Below are positions 22,453 to 32,473 of a stretch of 64,000 bases of DNA, piece after piece (position 1 is the first letter of the stretch; every line of letters begins with the position of its first letter). Both the position numbers and the translations under genes were made by a program. Source of the DNA: Girardinichthys multiradiatus. Its lineage: Eukaryota; Chordata; Actinopteri; Cyprinodontiformes; Goodeidae. The stretch is from the NCBI RefSeq assembly GCF_021462225.1, contig NC_061794.1, forward strand, positions 45,384,914 through 45,448,913, given 5' to 3'. The notes beneath the pieces were generated by a model that saw only the letters and a list, made by a program, of their open reading frames with translations, searched no databases and was not told the DNA's origin.

Positions 22453-23581
22453 TACAGGGGTTGGACAATGAAACTGAAACACCTGTCATTTTAGTGTGGG
22501 AGGTTTCATGGCTAAATTGGACCAGCCTGGTAGCCAGTCTTCATTGATTGCACATTGCACCAGTAAGAGCAGAGTGTGAAGGTTCAATTAGCAGGGTAAG
22601 AGCACAGTTTTGCTCAAAATATTGAAATGCACACAACATTATGGGTGACATACCAGAATTCAAAAGAGGACAAATTGTTGGTGCACGTCTTGCTGGCGCA
22701 TCTGTGACCAAGACAGCAAGTCTTTGTGATGTATCAAGAGCCACGGTATCCAGGGTAATGTCAGCATACCACCAAGAAGGACGAACCACATCCAACAGGA
22801 TTAACTGTGGATGCAAGAGGAAGCTGTCTGAAAGGGATGTTCGGGTGCTAACCCGGATTGTATCCAAAAAACATAAAACCACGGCTGCCCAAATCACAGC
22901 AGAATTAAATGTGCACTTCAACTCTCCTGTTTCCACCAGAACTGTCCGTCGGGAGCTCCACAGGGTCAATATACACGGCTGGGCTGCTATAGCCAAACCT
23001 TTGGTCACTCATGCCAATGCCAAATGTCGGTTTCAATGGTGCAAGGAGCGCAAATCTTGGGCTGTGGACAATGTGAAACATGTATTGTTCTCTGATGAGT
23101 CCACCTTTACTGTTTTCCCCACATCCGGGAGAGTTACGGTGTGGAGAAGCCCCAAAGAAGCGTACCACCCAGACTGTTGCATGCCCAGAGTGAAGCATGG
23201 GGGTGGATCAGTGATGGTTTGGCCCAATACTTGTGCTAGATGGGCGCGTCACTGCCAAGGACTACTGAACCATTCTTGAGGACTATGTGCATCCAATGGC
23301 TCAAACATTGTATCCTGAAGGCGGTGCCGTGTATCAGGATGACAATGCACCAATACACACAGCAAGACTGGTGAAAGATTGGTTTGATGAACATGAAAGT
23401 GAAGTTGAACATCTCCCATGGCCTGCACAGTCACCAGATCTAAATATTATTGAGCCACTTTGGGTGTTTTGGAGGAGCAAGTCAGGAAACGTTTTCCTCC
23501 ACCAGTATCACGTAGTGACCTGGCCACTATCCTGCAAGAAGAATGGCTTAAAATCCCTCTGACCACTGTGCAGGACTTGTA

Positions 23582-24549
23582 CAGGTCCTTCTCAAAATAT
23601 TAGCATATTGTGATAAAGTTCATTATTTTCCATAATGTAATGATGAAAATTTAACATTCATATATTTTAGATTCATTGCACACTAACTGAAATATTTCAG
23701 GTCCTTTATTGTCTTAATACGGATTATTTTGGCATACAGCTCATGAAAACCCAAAATTCCTATCTCACAAAATTAGCATATTTCATCCGACCAATAAAAG
23801 AAAAGTATTTTTAATACAAAAAATGTCAACCTTCAAATAATCATGTACAGTTATGCACTCAATACTTGGTCGGGAATCCTTTTGCAGAAATGACTGCTTC
23901 AATGCGGCGTGGCATGGAGGCAATCAGCCTGTGGCACTGCTGAGGTCTTATGGAGGCCCAGGATGCTTCGATAGCGGCCTTTAGCTCATCCAGAGTGTTG
24001 GGTCTTGAGTCTCTCAACGTTCTCTTCACAATATCCCACAGATTCTCTATGGGGTTCAGGTCAGGAGAGTTGGCAGGCCAATTGAGCACAGTGATACCAT
24101 GGTCAGTAAACCATTTACCAGTGGTTTTGGCACTGTGAGCAGGTGCCAGGTCGTGCTGAAAAATGAAATCTTTATCTCCATAAAGCTTTTCAGCAGATGG
24201 AAGCATGAAGTGCTCCAAAATCTCCTGATAGCTAGCTGCATTGACCCTGCCCTTGATAAAACACAGTGGACCAACAGGTGCAGGTGTTTAGAGTTAACTT
24301 GTTGATTCAGATGATTAGGTTCATAGCTCGTTTAGAGACCCTTTTAATGATATGATAATTTTGTGAGATAGGAATTTTGGGTTTTCATGAGCTGTATGCC
24401 AAAATCATCCGTATTAAGACAATAAAAGACCTGAAATATTTCAGTTAGTGTGCAATGAATCTAAAATATATGAATGTTAAATTTTCATCATGACATTATG
24501 GAAAATAATTAACTTTATCACAATATGCTAATATTTTGAGAAGGACCTG
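23582..24549 (-). mobile_element. Tc1-like transposon copy B, internally deleted
   Basis: Same family as copies A and C (CAGGTCCTTCTC ends, TA at 23580-23581 and 24550-24551) but only 968 bases. Against copy A it lacks about 640 bases, from within the transposase (about 24275) to upstream of its start, with GGACCAACA joined to GGTGCAGGTGTTTAG. Both terminal repeats remain, so it could have been moved by transposase supplied by another copy. Confidence 0.94.
23859..24276 (-). pseudogene. Tc1 transposase C-terminal fragment (copy B)
   Basis: Keeps the second half of the catalytic domain: Asp in QHDLAPAHS and Glu in NPIENLW (DD34E spacing), ending AKGFPTKY. The helix-turn-helix and the first catalytic Asp are removed by the internal deletion, so no active transposase can be made. 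The remaining frame is open. Confidence 0.9.
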
Positions 24550-24669
24550 TATATGTCATTCCCAAGACGAATTGACGCTTTATTGGCCGCAAAAGGAGGC
24601 CCTACACCATACTAATAAATTATTGTGGTCTAAAACCAGGTGTTTCAGTTTCATTGTCCAACCCCTGTA

Positions 24670-26525
24670 CTTAGAAGAATGTCATTTATGACAACTTTTC
24701 CCATGTGCACAGCCCTCTGATGATTTTCTGGTGGGCATACACAGGGCTAATTTTGTTGACATTTTCTTTACCCAGCAACAGAACAGGATGGAATATGATA
24801 GCATGAAATCTTCTGCTTTTAAATAAAACACGAAATTCCAACACCTGCTGTGCCATAGGTTTATTTCTTTAGAAATAACAAAATAAAAATAGTTTCAATA
24901 AATGTATATGAGATTTTAGTTTTGATTAATACTAGTTCCGTTTAAATGTTTTTTTTTGTTTGTTTTTTTGAGTCCTCAGAGAGGACCTAGACGGCCCTGA
25001 CAGTTTTCCTCTGCTGATGAAAAATATGTACTAATTAATCATCAGCAATGGAGAGCACCTCTACAACAGCTGATGTTTTGAATGTTTGGAGCCTTCAGTA
25101 GTGTGTTAACACAAAGCCAAAGAGCAAAGACACCTGCGGTTATATTGGAAATTACATTGTTTTTGCCCATACAAATGGGAGGACTATCTGCTGATCTTTG
25201 TTGTGACTGTTAAAAAACTGGGGAACAAACAAGCGCCAGTGTTTGGGAGACCGAACACGGTCTTAAAGATTAAATTAGGAAAACAAGCAAAGTTTGGTTT
25301 TTGTGAAGTCTGATGTGCTAAGAAGCGTAGTAATAGTTGGGTGATTTCTGTTTCAAAAGTTTTGCACTTTTTGTAAAATATATAACAAATTTGTTATAAA
25401 GAAAGTAATTTACCTGAATACATGTTCTGGTAATTGTTGAAGTTGTAAGGTTTTGCAACAGATGTAATCTGAAATTTATGAGGACAACATTAAAATAAAT
25501 AAAACAAAAAAGGTTTGTGACAATAAATGCTGGTGGACTGGTGCATTCATAGAAAAGAGTCTTTATGTATTTAATAAATAGGGGGGGAAAAAATCTGAAT
25601 TTCAGATTCAACCTGCCAATCACCAATCTGAGACAATAAAAGAGAAATTAGCTTATTTCAATCCGAGGCCAACTGATTGGTGCACAAATCTCTGATACCA
25701 GCTGCCAGATCTGTCGGTTTTGGTGTGGATTTTGCAAGCCTTAAGGCATTATTTGCTTTTTGATTATAGCACTTAAACAGCTAAAGAATATTTCAGCACA
25801 AAGTCATTTTGTTAGTTTATTTCTAGATTACATAGTATGTTTTATTCTGTTCTAAACATCTATAGCTATAGATAATAGCAACCATTCCAATCATTCCCAT
25901 ATTCAAAAGGAGTCCCCTGTTCTGACCTTCATTGTTTCCTGGCACTGGTGAAGGATTGTTAAGATCAGAAACTCTGCACCACTGGGATATAAAAGCTGTG
26001 CGTCCTTGCAACTTGTACAGACTTGCACGGCCAGGAGCAGTTTAGCATAGTGCTAAATGTCATCTTCAAATGAAACTGCTGAAAAATGTTTCATTCACTG
26101 GCTCTCCCATGACTTCCATCATTCTGTAACCCTTTCCTGTTAAAGCTTGTGGTCTTTTCTACTCTTCAATACATCTTCTGCAGGTTCTTATGCTGAAACC
26201 TGGCCTGCAGGTGTTTCTAATAAAGCTCACCAATCTTTCTGAGTGTGACTTTAATCTTCATAAGGCCGTCTCTCCCACCTTAAGGCATCTTCTTTTGTTC
26301 AGAAGCACCTTTAAATCGCTTGTGATTCAAATGCACAGCTCTGGTGTGGATTGTATTCTATTCTAATGCAGGCTTATCTATTTTGACAGATATAGTGTTT
26401 GTTTAAAAAAAAAATCCAGAGGGCCAAACCTGGGCTTGAACAGTATGTCAAACAATTATTCTTGATTGATACAGTATTTGAAGGAACCTGGGTAAGATAT
26501 AAATAACATGTAAAGGTACATCTAA
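24670..26525. other. Non-coding stretch
   Basis: No gene was recognised. T/G-rich run near 24949-24967. The minus-strand frame at 25318-25626 is low-complexity and AT-driven. Confidence 0.55.
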
Positions 26526-26529
26526 AAAC

Positions 26530-26805
26530 ATTGAATATTTGGAATAAGTTCAGTCATTTTTGTCATTTCAGAAAGTGAAACTCGTCTATTATATTGATTT
26601 AATAAACACAGAGTGAAAACTTTTAAGCAAGAATTTATATCATGTAATATGCAAATTTTCTGAGCCATTTTACTTATCTGCATGCCATAATCATCAAAGT
26701 TACAAGAAATAGAAGCTTAGAAATATTTTACTCTATATGTAATGCATCTATATGAGTTTCACTTTCTGAAATGAGTAACAAAAAATATTGAACTTTTTTA
26801 TGATA
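26530..26805. mobile_element. Small inverted-repeat element (MITE or Tc1 remnant)
   Basis: A perfect 20-base inverted repeat (26564-26583 and 26754-26773; core TTTCAGAAAGTGAAACTC) with weaker inverted similarity extending about 30 bases outward (AAGTTCA...TTTTTGT on the left and its complement on the right). The internal 170 bases are AT-rich and non-coding. Size and ends fit a non-autonomous DNA transposon. Exact outer ends and target duplication were not fixed. Confidence 0.7.
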
Positions 26806-26809
26806 TTCT

Positions 26810-27540
26810 ATTTTTGGGTTCAATTACACAGTTTTACATATTGTTCATTGCAAATTACCCTAACTTTATAAAGATTAGATGAATATTATCTGTAAATTTT
26901 TATGTCAAGCCATAAATTCGTAGTTAGATTTAGGTCTGGACTTAGAAGGGACATGGCACATTAATTTATTTTGTTACAGATGTCTTACGTCCAATGAAGA
27001 TGATGGAAGTAAGAGATAATTAAGGTTTTCAATCCATCATATACATTCTTCCCTTTATCCACAAAATCTTCTCATAAACTAGTCAAACATTGGAGGTTTC
27101 TCTTCAGGCTGTTACTGGGCTTTGGAAATCTCAATCATGTTCTTTTGTAGCCAAAATGAATAAATCAAAATCCCCAACTGGCATAGTTACTCATCTGAAC
27201 AGATGTGAAGAAGTACCAGAGGCAGCAAAACAGCATGGAAAAAAATGGATCAAATATCAGTGAAAGCACATGATGAAAGAAACCAGATGCAAGGGAGAAT
27301 TGTTCATCACGTGGGTTTACCACTGAGTAAAGACATCAAATAAACTTATTTTAGTAAGCAAGAAAAGATATATACTTAGCATCTTCAAATAATATCAAGT
27401 GTTCAACCAAATAAGAAACGACCAGAAATGGTTTTATACTATATAAATTAACATGACTTAACATGACAACAAATCCATTTGTACAAACAAACTGACTGCT
27501 CAGCACTGTAGCTTGTGCTTCCAGTCTCTGTTTGTCTTCA
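26810..27540. other. Non-coding stretch
   Basis: No gene was recognised; AT-rich with no repeat that I could name. Confidence 0.5.
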
Positions 27541-27720
27541 AATTCAATTCAAAGATACTTTATTGATCCCTGAGGGGAAATTAGAATTCCAGTACAACCC
27601 ATCCAGACATACATCATGACACAAGACAAGGGGGGGACGGGTCACCGAGGCTTTGCTGCCCACTCACAGGCGCTGCCCTTGTTAGAAGACAAAAGAGGCC
27701 ACATTAGGTAAGTAGAGGGG
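27541..27720 (-). repeat. LINE-like 3' tail
   Basis: The plus strand reads ACTTTATTGATCCCTGAGGG, the reverse of the common fish L2/CR1-type 3' end (ending GGATCAATAAAGT). It lies directly beyond the 3' untranslated part of membrane-protein repeat copy A and has the same orientation, so it may have served as the reverse-transcription start for that unit. Confidence 0.65.
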
Positions 27721-27729
27721 AAAAATTAT

Positions 27730-28786
27730 ATTTCACACTTTATCCTTAGCAGGATACAGTTTGAGCTTGCAAAAAATCTCAGCACAAAGAAGCAACAAGT
27801 TTACAAAACAACATCATGCTGGAAACAGTGAAGGTGGTGTGAGGGGTGCATATGTTTATCTTGAGCATGTGAGTGTGTGCAAGTAAGTCCATGAAGTACT
27901 GTCACAGAGGCCATTGTCCTTGATGGTATGATGAAAGGTTCATCAACCAGCCACACAGTTCTGAGCAGGTCCACAGATGTCCTCAGGGAAGGGAGGGGTC
28001 AGAGGGAGCAGAGCGTCATGTTTACATAACTTCCAGGAGAAGTTGAAGATAGCCAGCCATCAAGGCCGTGCAGGGGAGCCAGTTTCAGAAAAACAATAAT
28101 TATTTGGGTTAGGCTGACTCTTAATTTTCCGTCAGCCTTGAGAGTCTTGCTGGTGCTTCTCAAAGGCGAATCCAAACAGCCAAATTCCTGGTCTTTCGCC
28201 AGATCTGAGCGAACAACTTTCTCCAAGATTTATCCCATTTCACCCCTGAGTCCAGGAACCGCAACCTGCTTGCGATCCGGTGTAAGGATCACATCCAGTC
28301 TGCGATTCAGCTCACGTAACATCTCAGTCTGAGTGCTGATCGCCCTGAAGATCCCATCACACATGCCAGGCAGCCTTACAATGGCCAGAATAGCTGCTGA
28401 CATTCTCCGGATTTCTTGATATGCCAGGTAACCGCTGACTCCGAAAAGCAGAAATCCTGATATCAAACATCCAATTATATACACATCTTCCACATCCTCG
28501 ACTGACATTATTGACAAACACACAATCCTCCACTTTTGCCAGGAGTCCATTGTGTATCCAGAGAAAAATGTCCTCCCCCACCCTGTCTTCTCGTCGAGAA
28601 AATTTGATCAATTGCACTGAGAGACCAGCTGACCTAATCCATAGTTCAGAATTTGGAAGATATGCAAAAAGAGGTTCCAAAAAGAAGACAAGACACAGAG
28701 CTGAAGCAGGGCAGATATGGGAGGGGTGCGGGAGACAGAGAAAAAGCGTCCTCCTCCACCTCAGTGTGCAGAAGAGGAGTTGTTTG
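27730..28786 (-). repeat. Unrecognised repeat M, copy A (carries a small membrane-protein ORF)
   Basis: Similar to 52640-53600 over roughly 950 bases, including sequence on both sides of the ORF. Shared stretches are GCCATTGTCCTTGA and CCAGGAGAA in the 3' part, and GATCAAATTTTCT and GCTGAAGCAGGGCA in the 5' part. Similarity stops near 28786, where ERV env sequence begins. Flanking parts contain many indels, whereas the ORF does not. The 3' tail differs from that of copy B. Confidence 0.75.
28230..28550 (-). CDS. Small single-pass membrane protein, repeat M copy A
   Basis: A 106-residue frame from ATG 28550. After MDSWQKWRIV it has MSVEDVEDVY, then a hydrophobic segment at residues 25-45 (IIGCLISGFLLFGVSGYLAY) that predicts one membrane helix. 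An amphipathic part follows with STQTEMLRELNRRLDVIL (residues 70-90, possible short coiled coil) and a GLRGEMG end. Copy B (53044-53361) is alike at roughly 60 percent of residues by eye. The only length change within the frame is one whole codon (K in MDSWQKW) and neither copy has a stop, which fits past coding constraint. Conserved TFFSGY just upstream suggests the frame may begin earlier. I do not recognise the family and give no function. Confidence 0.55.
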   Translation of the reverse strand: MDSWQKWRIVCLSIMSVEDVEDVYIIGCLISGFLLFGVSGYLAYQEIRRMSAAILAIVRLPGMCDGIFRAISTQTEMLRELNRRLDVILTPDRKQVAVPGLRGEMG

Positions 28787-28794
28787 GATACAGA

Positions 28795-29905
28795 GACAGT
28801 CACATTCTTTTGGATCCTTGGAAGAGACTAATTCCTGAAGGAGCATTCCACTTGGATGGAAGACCTCTGTTGGGACCCCACTCATGGGGACAACATTAGA
28901 ACTTTTCTGTAACTTTCAAAATAAATCGCAATAACCTACTTCCAGCACAGCCTGAAATGGGGTAACAACGGATTTCCCGTGGTAACAATAAAGTAATTAG
29001 AGCACAGAGTCCTGTTACATTTGAAGGTGATCAATCAAACAACCTGTCGTCACCACACCACCACCAAATATCTCCTCTAGAGACTAGTTTAAAACACTTA
29101 TTTACTTTTACAATTGTAGTACACCATACTGCAGTGAGATTTCCCAATTTATTACCTCTCTCTGTCATATTTATACATGTGTAGTTTCCAGTGGTGATCC
29201 GCTTATGGAATACTGGTTTATCCTTATCTGCAGTGGTTACAGGAAAAACAGAATCCTAGTGTTGACACATTTCATTAAATTAGTTTGATTCATTACTTCC
29301 ATCACACAGGGTTGTGGTATCACAGCTGGAATTATTTATAACAAAAACCTGGGACCCAAACACACAACACAATCTCTTTTAGTCATGTTAGCCGCTTGCT
29401 CTACCATCAATAACCAGTTATTATTTGTTCCTGATCCTCTTGTAATAACCTCGAACTTGTCATCTGTGGTTAAGTTTCCTAACATCTTTATGGAGCTTAA
29501 ACAACTTCTTTTGATGACTAGCATAAGCAGTGGTGCCCCTCTCTGGTGTCCAATTGTTTCCTTCATCAGCTACCATCATGGACCATGAGGTGTCTCTTCT
29601 ATCATTAGTTAAGTACCATCTATAACTTCTATAATCCTGCCCTTTCCTTCCTCGTTTGGTCAAGCTAATGAGTGGGATCAGCACCACAGCTATGGTTTTA
29701 GATTTCACGCACACTTGAATGCCATAAGTATAAGAAGTTTGTTTAGTGCACATAGTTAGGTTATCTTGCCTTCCTTGATTTAGCGCTACTTGCTTCATAT
29801 GACTCATATTCTAACTCATCTTGACTGGTTCCCAGAAGTACCAGAAAAATAAAAAATGGAAAAAAACATATAAATACTCAGCACCGGAAAGCATTGCTCA
29901 TCCAT
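28795..29905 (-). pseudogene. ERV env surface-subunit remnant
   Basis: Downstream of integrase and in several frames. A hydrophobic leader-like segment (FFIFLVLLGTS, about 29830-29870) is followed by Cys-containing glycoprotein-like segments with N-glycosylation sites (ANMTKRDCVVC near 29360; NYTCINMTERGN near 29170) and WWWCGDD (about 29050). The last recognisable part is near 28800-28880. Position and Cys/Asn pattern suggest a retroviral surface subunit. No fusion peptide or transmembrane subunit follows. Stops and shifts make it non-functional. The family call is inference. Confidence 0.6.
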
Positions 29906-29994
29906 CTAAAAATCCTTTTGGCTGAAATTTTAACTCCTCTAAGTGTCTTAATTTTCTTCACTGACTTTCGGGTCTCTCCAGCCTCTAAATGTCT

Positions 29995-30859
29995 GGGTCC
30001 ACCCTATTATCAGTCTGTAAATCTCTTCCCCTGGCGGAGCTTTCAACAGAAATGACCTTTTTACAATGTGTAAGGTGAATCCAGGTTGATCTCTCAGCTA
30101 TTTTTACTGCTGTAGGAGTGGTTAATAATACCTAATATGGATCCTCCCACTTAGGTGAAATACCAATACTTTTATACTCTTTATTAACACCCAGTCTCCT
30201 GGTTCCACTAGTTGGTTTTCCTGCTGGGAAATAGAACATTCCTCATAGCTTAAATTTATTTCTGTTGTTTTCTAACATACTCCTCATATAATCAACTAGG
30301 TTAGCTACTTCATCTAACTCCCACTTATCTTTTAAACTGTGGTAATCTGTATGGTCTTCCAAATAACGTTTCATAGGGTGTTAGCCCTGAGGTGCTTGTA
30401 GTGTTTAGTTGGAAATAGTTCTATCCGTTTAGAAAATGCATCTATAATGACTAAACAGAACGTTTTCCCTTCACTGTGGTTTAACTCAATAAAATCCATA
30501 TGAATTGTTTGGAAAGAGTATCTTGGTTTTGAAAATTGTCCCCTTCGTGGTCTTAAATTCCCTTGTGGATTATGTTTTGCACATGTTAAACATGTTTTAC
30601 AAAAAAAAAATGTTTAATAAGAATTAAGAATTAAATCCATATGTTATATAGTATTAATATATCTGTCCTACTCTTCCTCCCTGTTGAGACATTGTGAAAC
30701 ACAATGGTTCACTCTATTGCCCATTTATATGGGTTCTTTGGTAGGACAGATTTATTATCTGGTCAAATATAATTTTCATCTTTTAATGCAGCTCCATGTT
30801 TTTTCCACATTTCTATCTCCAGTAGTGGGCTTTGTTATTGCATTTCTTTTAATACTGTA
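29995..30859 (-). pseudogene. ERV integrase, core deleted
   Basis: N-terminal zinc-binding region (STGRKSRTD, then CLTCAKHNPQG near 30560-30590) and the first catalytic Asp region (HMDFIELN, about 30490). The sequence then runs almost directly into GLTPYETLFGRPYRLP (about 30350-30390), so the part that should carry the second Asp and the Glu is absent. The C-terminal domain is recognisable with EPGDWVLIKSIK (about 30185) and AERSTWIHLTHCKKV (about 30060-30110). Multiple frames. Tc1-C separates it from RNase H. Confidence 0.8.
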
Positions 30860-30861
30860 TA

Positions 30862-32471
30862 CAGGTCCTTCTCAAAATATTAGCATATTGTGATAAAGTT
30901 AATTATTTTCCATAATGTCATGATGAAAATTTAACATTCATATATTTTAGATTCATTGCACACTAACTGAAATATTTCAGGTCTTTTATTGTCTTAATAC
31001 GGATGATTTTGGCATACAGCTCATGAAAACCCAAAATTCCTATCTCACAAAATTATCATATCATTAAAAGGGTCTCTAAACGAGCTATGAACCTAATCAT
31101 CTGAATCAACAAGTTAACTCTAAACACCTGCAAAAGATTCCTGAGGCCTTTAAAACTCCCAGCCTGGTTCATCACTCAAAACCCCAATCATGGGTAAGAC
31201 TGCCGACCTGACTGCTGTCCAGAAGGCCACTATTGACACCCTCAAGCAAGAGGGTAAGACACAGAAAGAAATTTCTGAATGAATAGGCTGTTCCCAGAGT
31301 GCTGTATCAAGGCACCTCAGTGGGAAGTCTGTGGGAAGGAAAAAGTGTGGCAGAAAACGCTGCACAACGAGAAGAGGTGACCGGACCCTGAGGAAGATTG
31401 TGGAGAAGGGCCGATTCCAGACCTTGGGGGACCTGTGGAAGTAGTGGACTGAGTCTGGAGTAGAAACATCCAGAGCCACCGTGCACAGGCGTGTGCAGGA
31501 AATGGGCTACAGGTGCCGCATTCCCCATGTCAAGCCACTTTTGAACCAGAAACAGCGGCAGAAGCGCCTGACCTGGACTACAGAGAAGCAGCACTGGACT
31601 GTTGCTCAGTGGTCCAAAGTACTTTTTTCGGATGAAAGCAAATTCTGCATGTCATTCGGAAATCAAGGTGCCAGAGTCTGGAGGAAGACTGGGGAGAAGG
31701 AAATGCCAAAATGCCAGAAGTCCAGTGTCAAGTACCCACAGTCAGTGATGGTCTGGGGTGCCGTGTCAGCTGCTGGTGTTGGTCCACTGTGTTTTATCAA
31801 GGGCAGGGTCAATGCAGCTAGCTATCAGGAGATTTTGGAGCACTTCATGCTTCCATCTGCTGAAAAGCTTTATGGAGATGAAGATTTCATTTTTCAGCAC
31901 GACCTGGCACCTGCTCACAGTGCCAAAACCACTGGTAAATGGTTTACTGACCATGGTATCACTGTGCTCAATTGGCCTGCCAACTCTCCTGACCTGAACC
32001 CCATAGAGAATCTGTGGGATATTGTGAAGAGAACGTTGAGAGACTCAAGACCCAACACTCTGGATGAGCTAAAGGCCGCTATCGAAGCATCCTGGGCCTC
32101 CATAAGACCTCAGCAGTGCCACAGGCTGATTGCCTCCATGCCACGCCGCATTGAAGCAGTCATTTCTGCAAAAGGATTCCCGACCAAGTATTGAGTGCAT
32201 AACTGTACATGATTATTTGGAGGTTGACGTTTTTTGTATTAAAAACACTTTTCTTTTATTGGTCGGATGAAATATGCTAATTTTGTGAGATAGGAATTTT
32301 GGGTTTTCATGAGCTGTATGCCAAAATCATCCGTATTAAGACAAAAAAAGACCTGAAATATTTCAGTTAGTGTGCAATGAATCTAAAATATATGAATGTT
32401 AAATTTTCATCATGACATTATGGAAAATAATGAACTTTATCACAATATGCTAATATTTTGAGAAGGACCTG
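30862..32471 (+). mobile_element. Tc1-like transposon copy C, full length
   Basis: A 1610-base element with CAGGTCCTTCTC ends, TA at 30860-30861 and 32472-32473, and long inverted repeats each holding two TTAGCATATT-type sites. It is inserted in the opposite orientation to the ERV, between RNase H and integrase. It matches copies A and B closely. Confidence 0.95.
31190..32194 (+). pseudogene. Tc1 transposase (copy C), two nonsense changes
   Basis: A full-length frame of 334 codons from ATG 31190 without frameshifts. Two codons are stops: TGA at about 31280, where copy A has CGA (ISERIGC), and TAG at about 31443, where copy A has CAG (RKQWTE). Both are C-to-T changes. The catalytic residues (FSDES, QHDLAPAHS, NPIENLW; DD34E) and helix-turn-helix sequence are otherwise complete. 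The open part from 31481 keeps the whole catalytic domain. Confidence 0.93.
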
Positions 32472-32473
32472 TA

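Larger units (their letters stand above)
22641..24615 (+). pseudogene. DD36E transposase, copy 1, broken
   Basis: DDE transposase starting at ATG 22641 (MGDIPEFKRGQIVGARLAG). The N-terminal helix-turn-helix part has VTKTASLCDVSRATVSRVMS. Catalytic residues are Asp in FSDESTF, Asp in QDDNAPIH and Glu in NIIEPLW. Breaks: a 26-base deletion at about 23221 between TTGG repeats (relative to 57880-57907), a one-base loss near 23465, and the Tc1-B insertion at 23582-24549. The C-terminal end AKGGPTPY lies beyond Tc1-B at 24595-24615. Full length would be 343 residues, judged from copy 2. Confidence 0.92.
22455..24667 (+). mobile_element. DD36E Tc1/mariner element, copy 1, with nested Tc1
   Basis: Flanked by TA (22453-22454 and 24668-24669). 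The ends begin CAGGGGTTGGACAATGAAAC and are inverted at the right end. Without the 970 bases contributed by Tc1-B it is about 1243 bases long. The transposase has 36 residues between the second Asp and the Glu, the spacing that defines the DD36E (Incomer) group of Tc1/mariner elements. A second copy is at 57123-59915. Confidence 0.93.

Noticed and set aside
22541..23008. 155-codon minus-strand frame (and its twin at 57201-57596)
   Set aside because: Antisense shadow of the DD36E transposase.
28230..28550. Idea that the small membrane ORF is the ERV env transmembrane subunit
   Set aside because: Copy B has the same ORF and flanks without any ERV sequence, and the protein lacks the Cys and fusion-peptide pattern of a retroviral transmembrane subunit.
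28511..28831. 106-codon plus-strand frame over repeat M copy A
   Set aside because: Antisense to the 5' part of the repeat M unit; not kept in copy B with the same ends.
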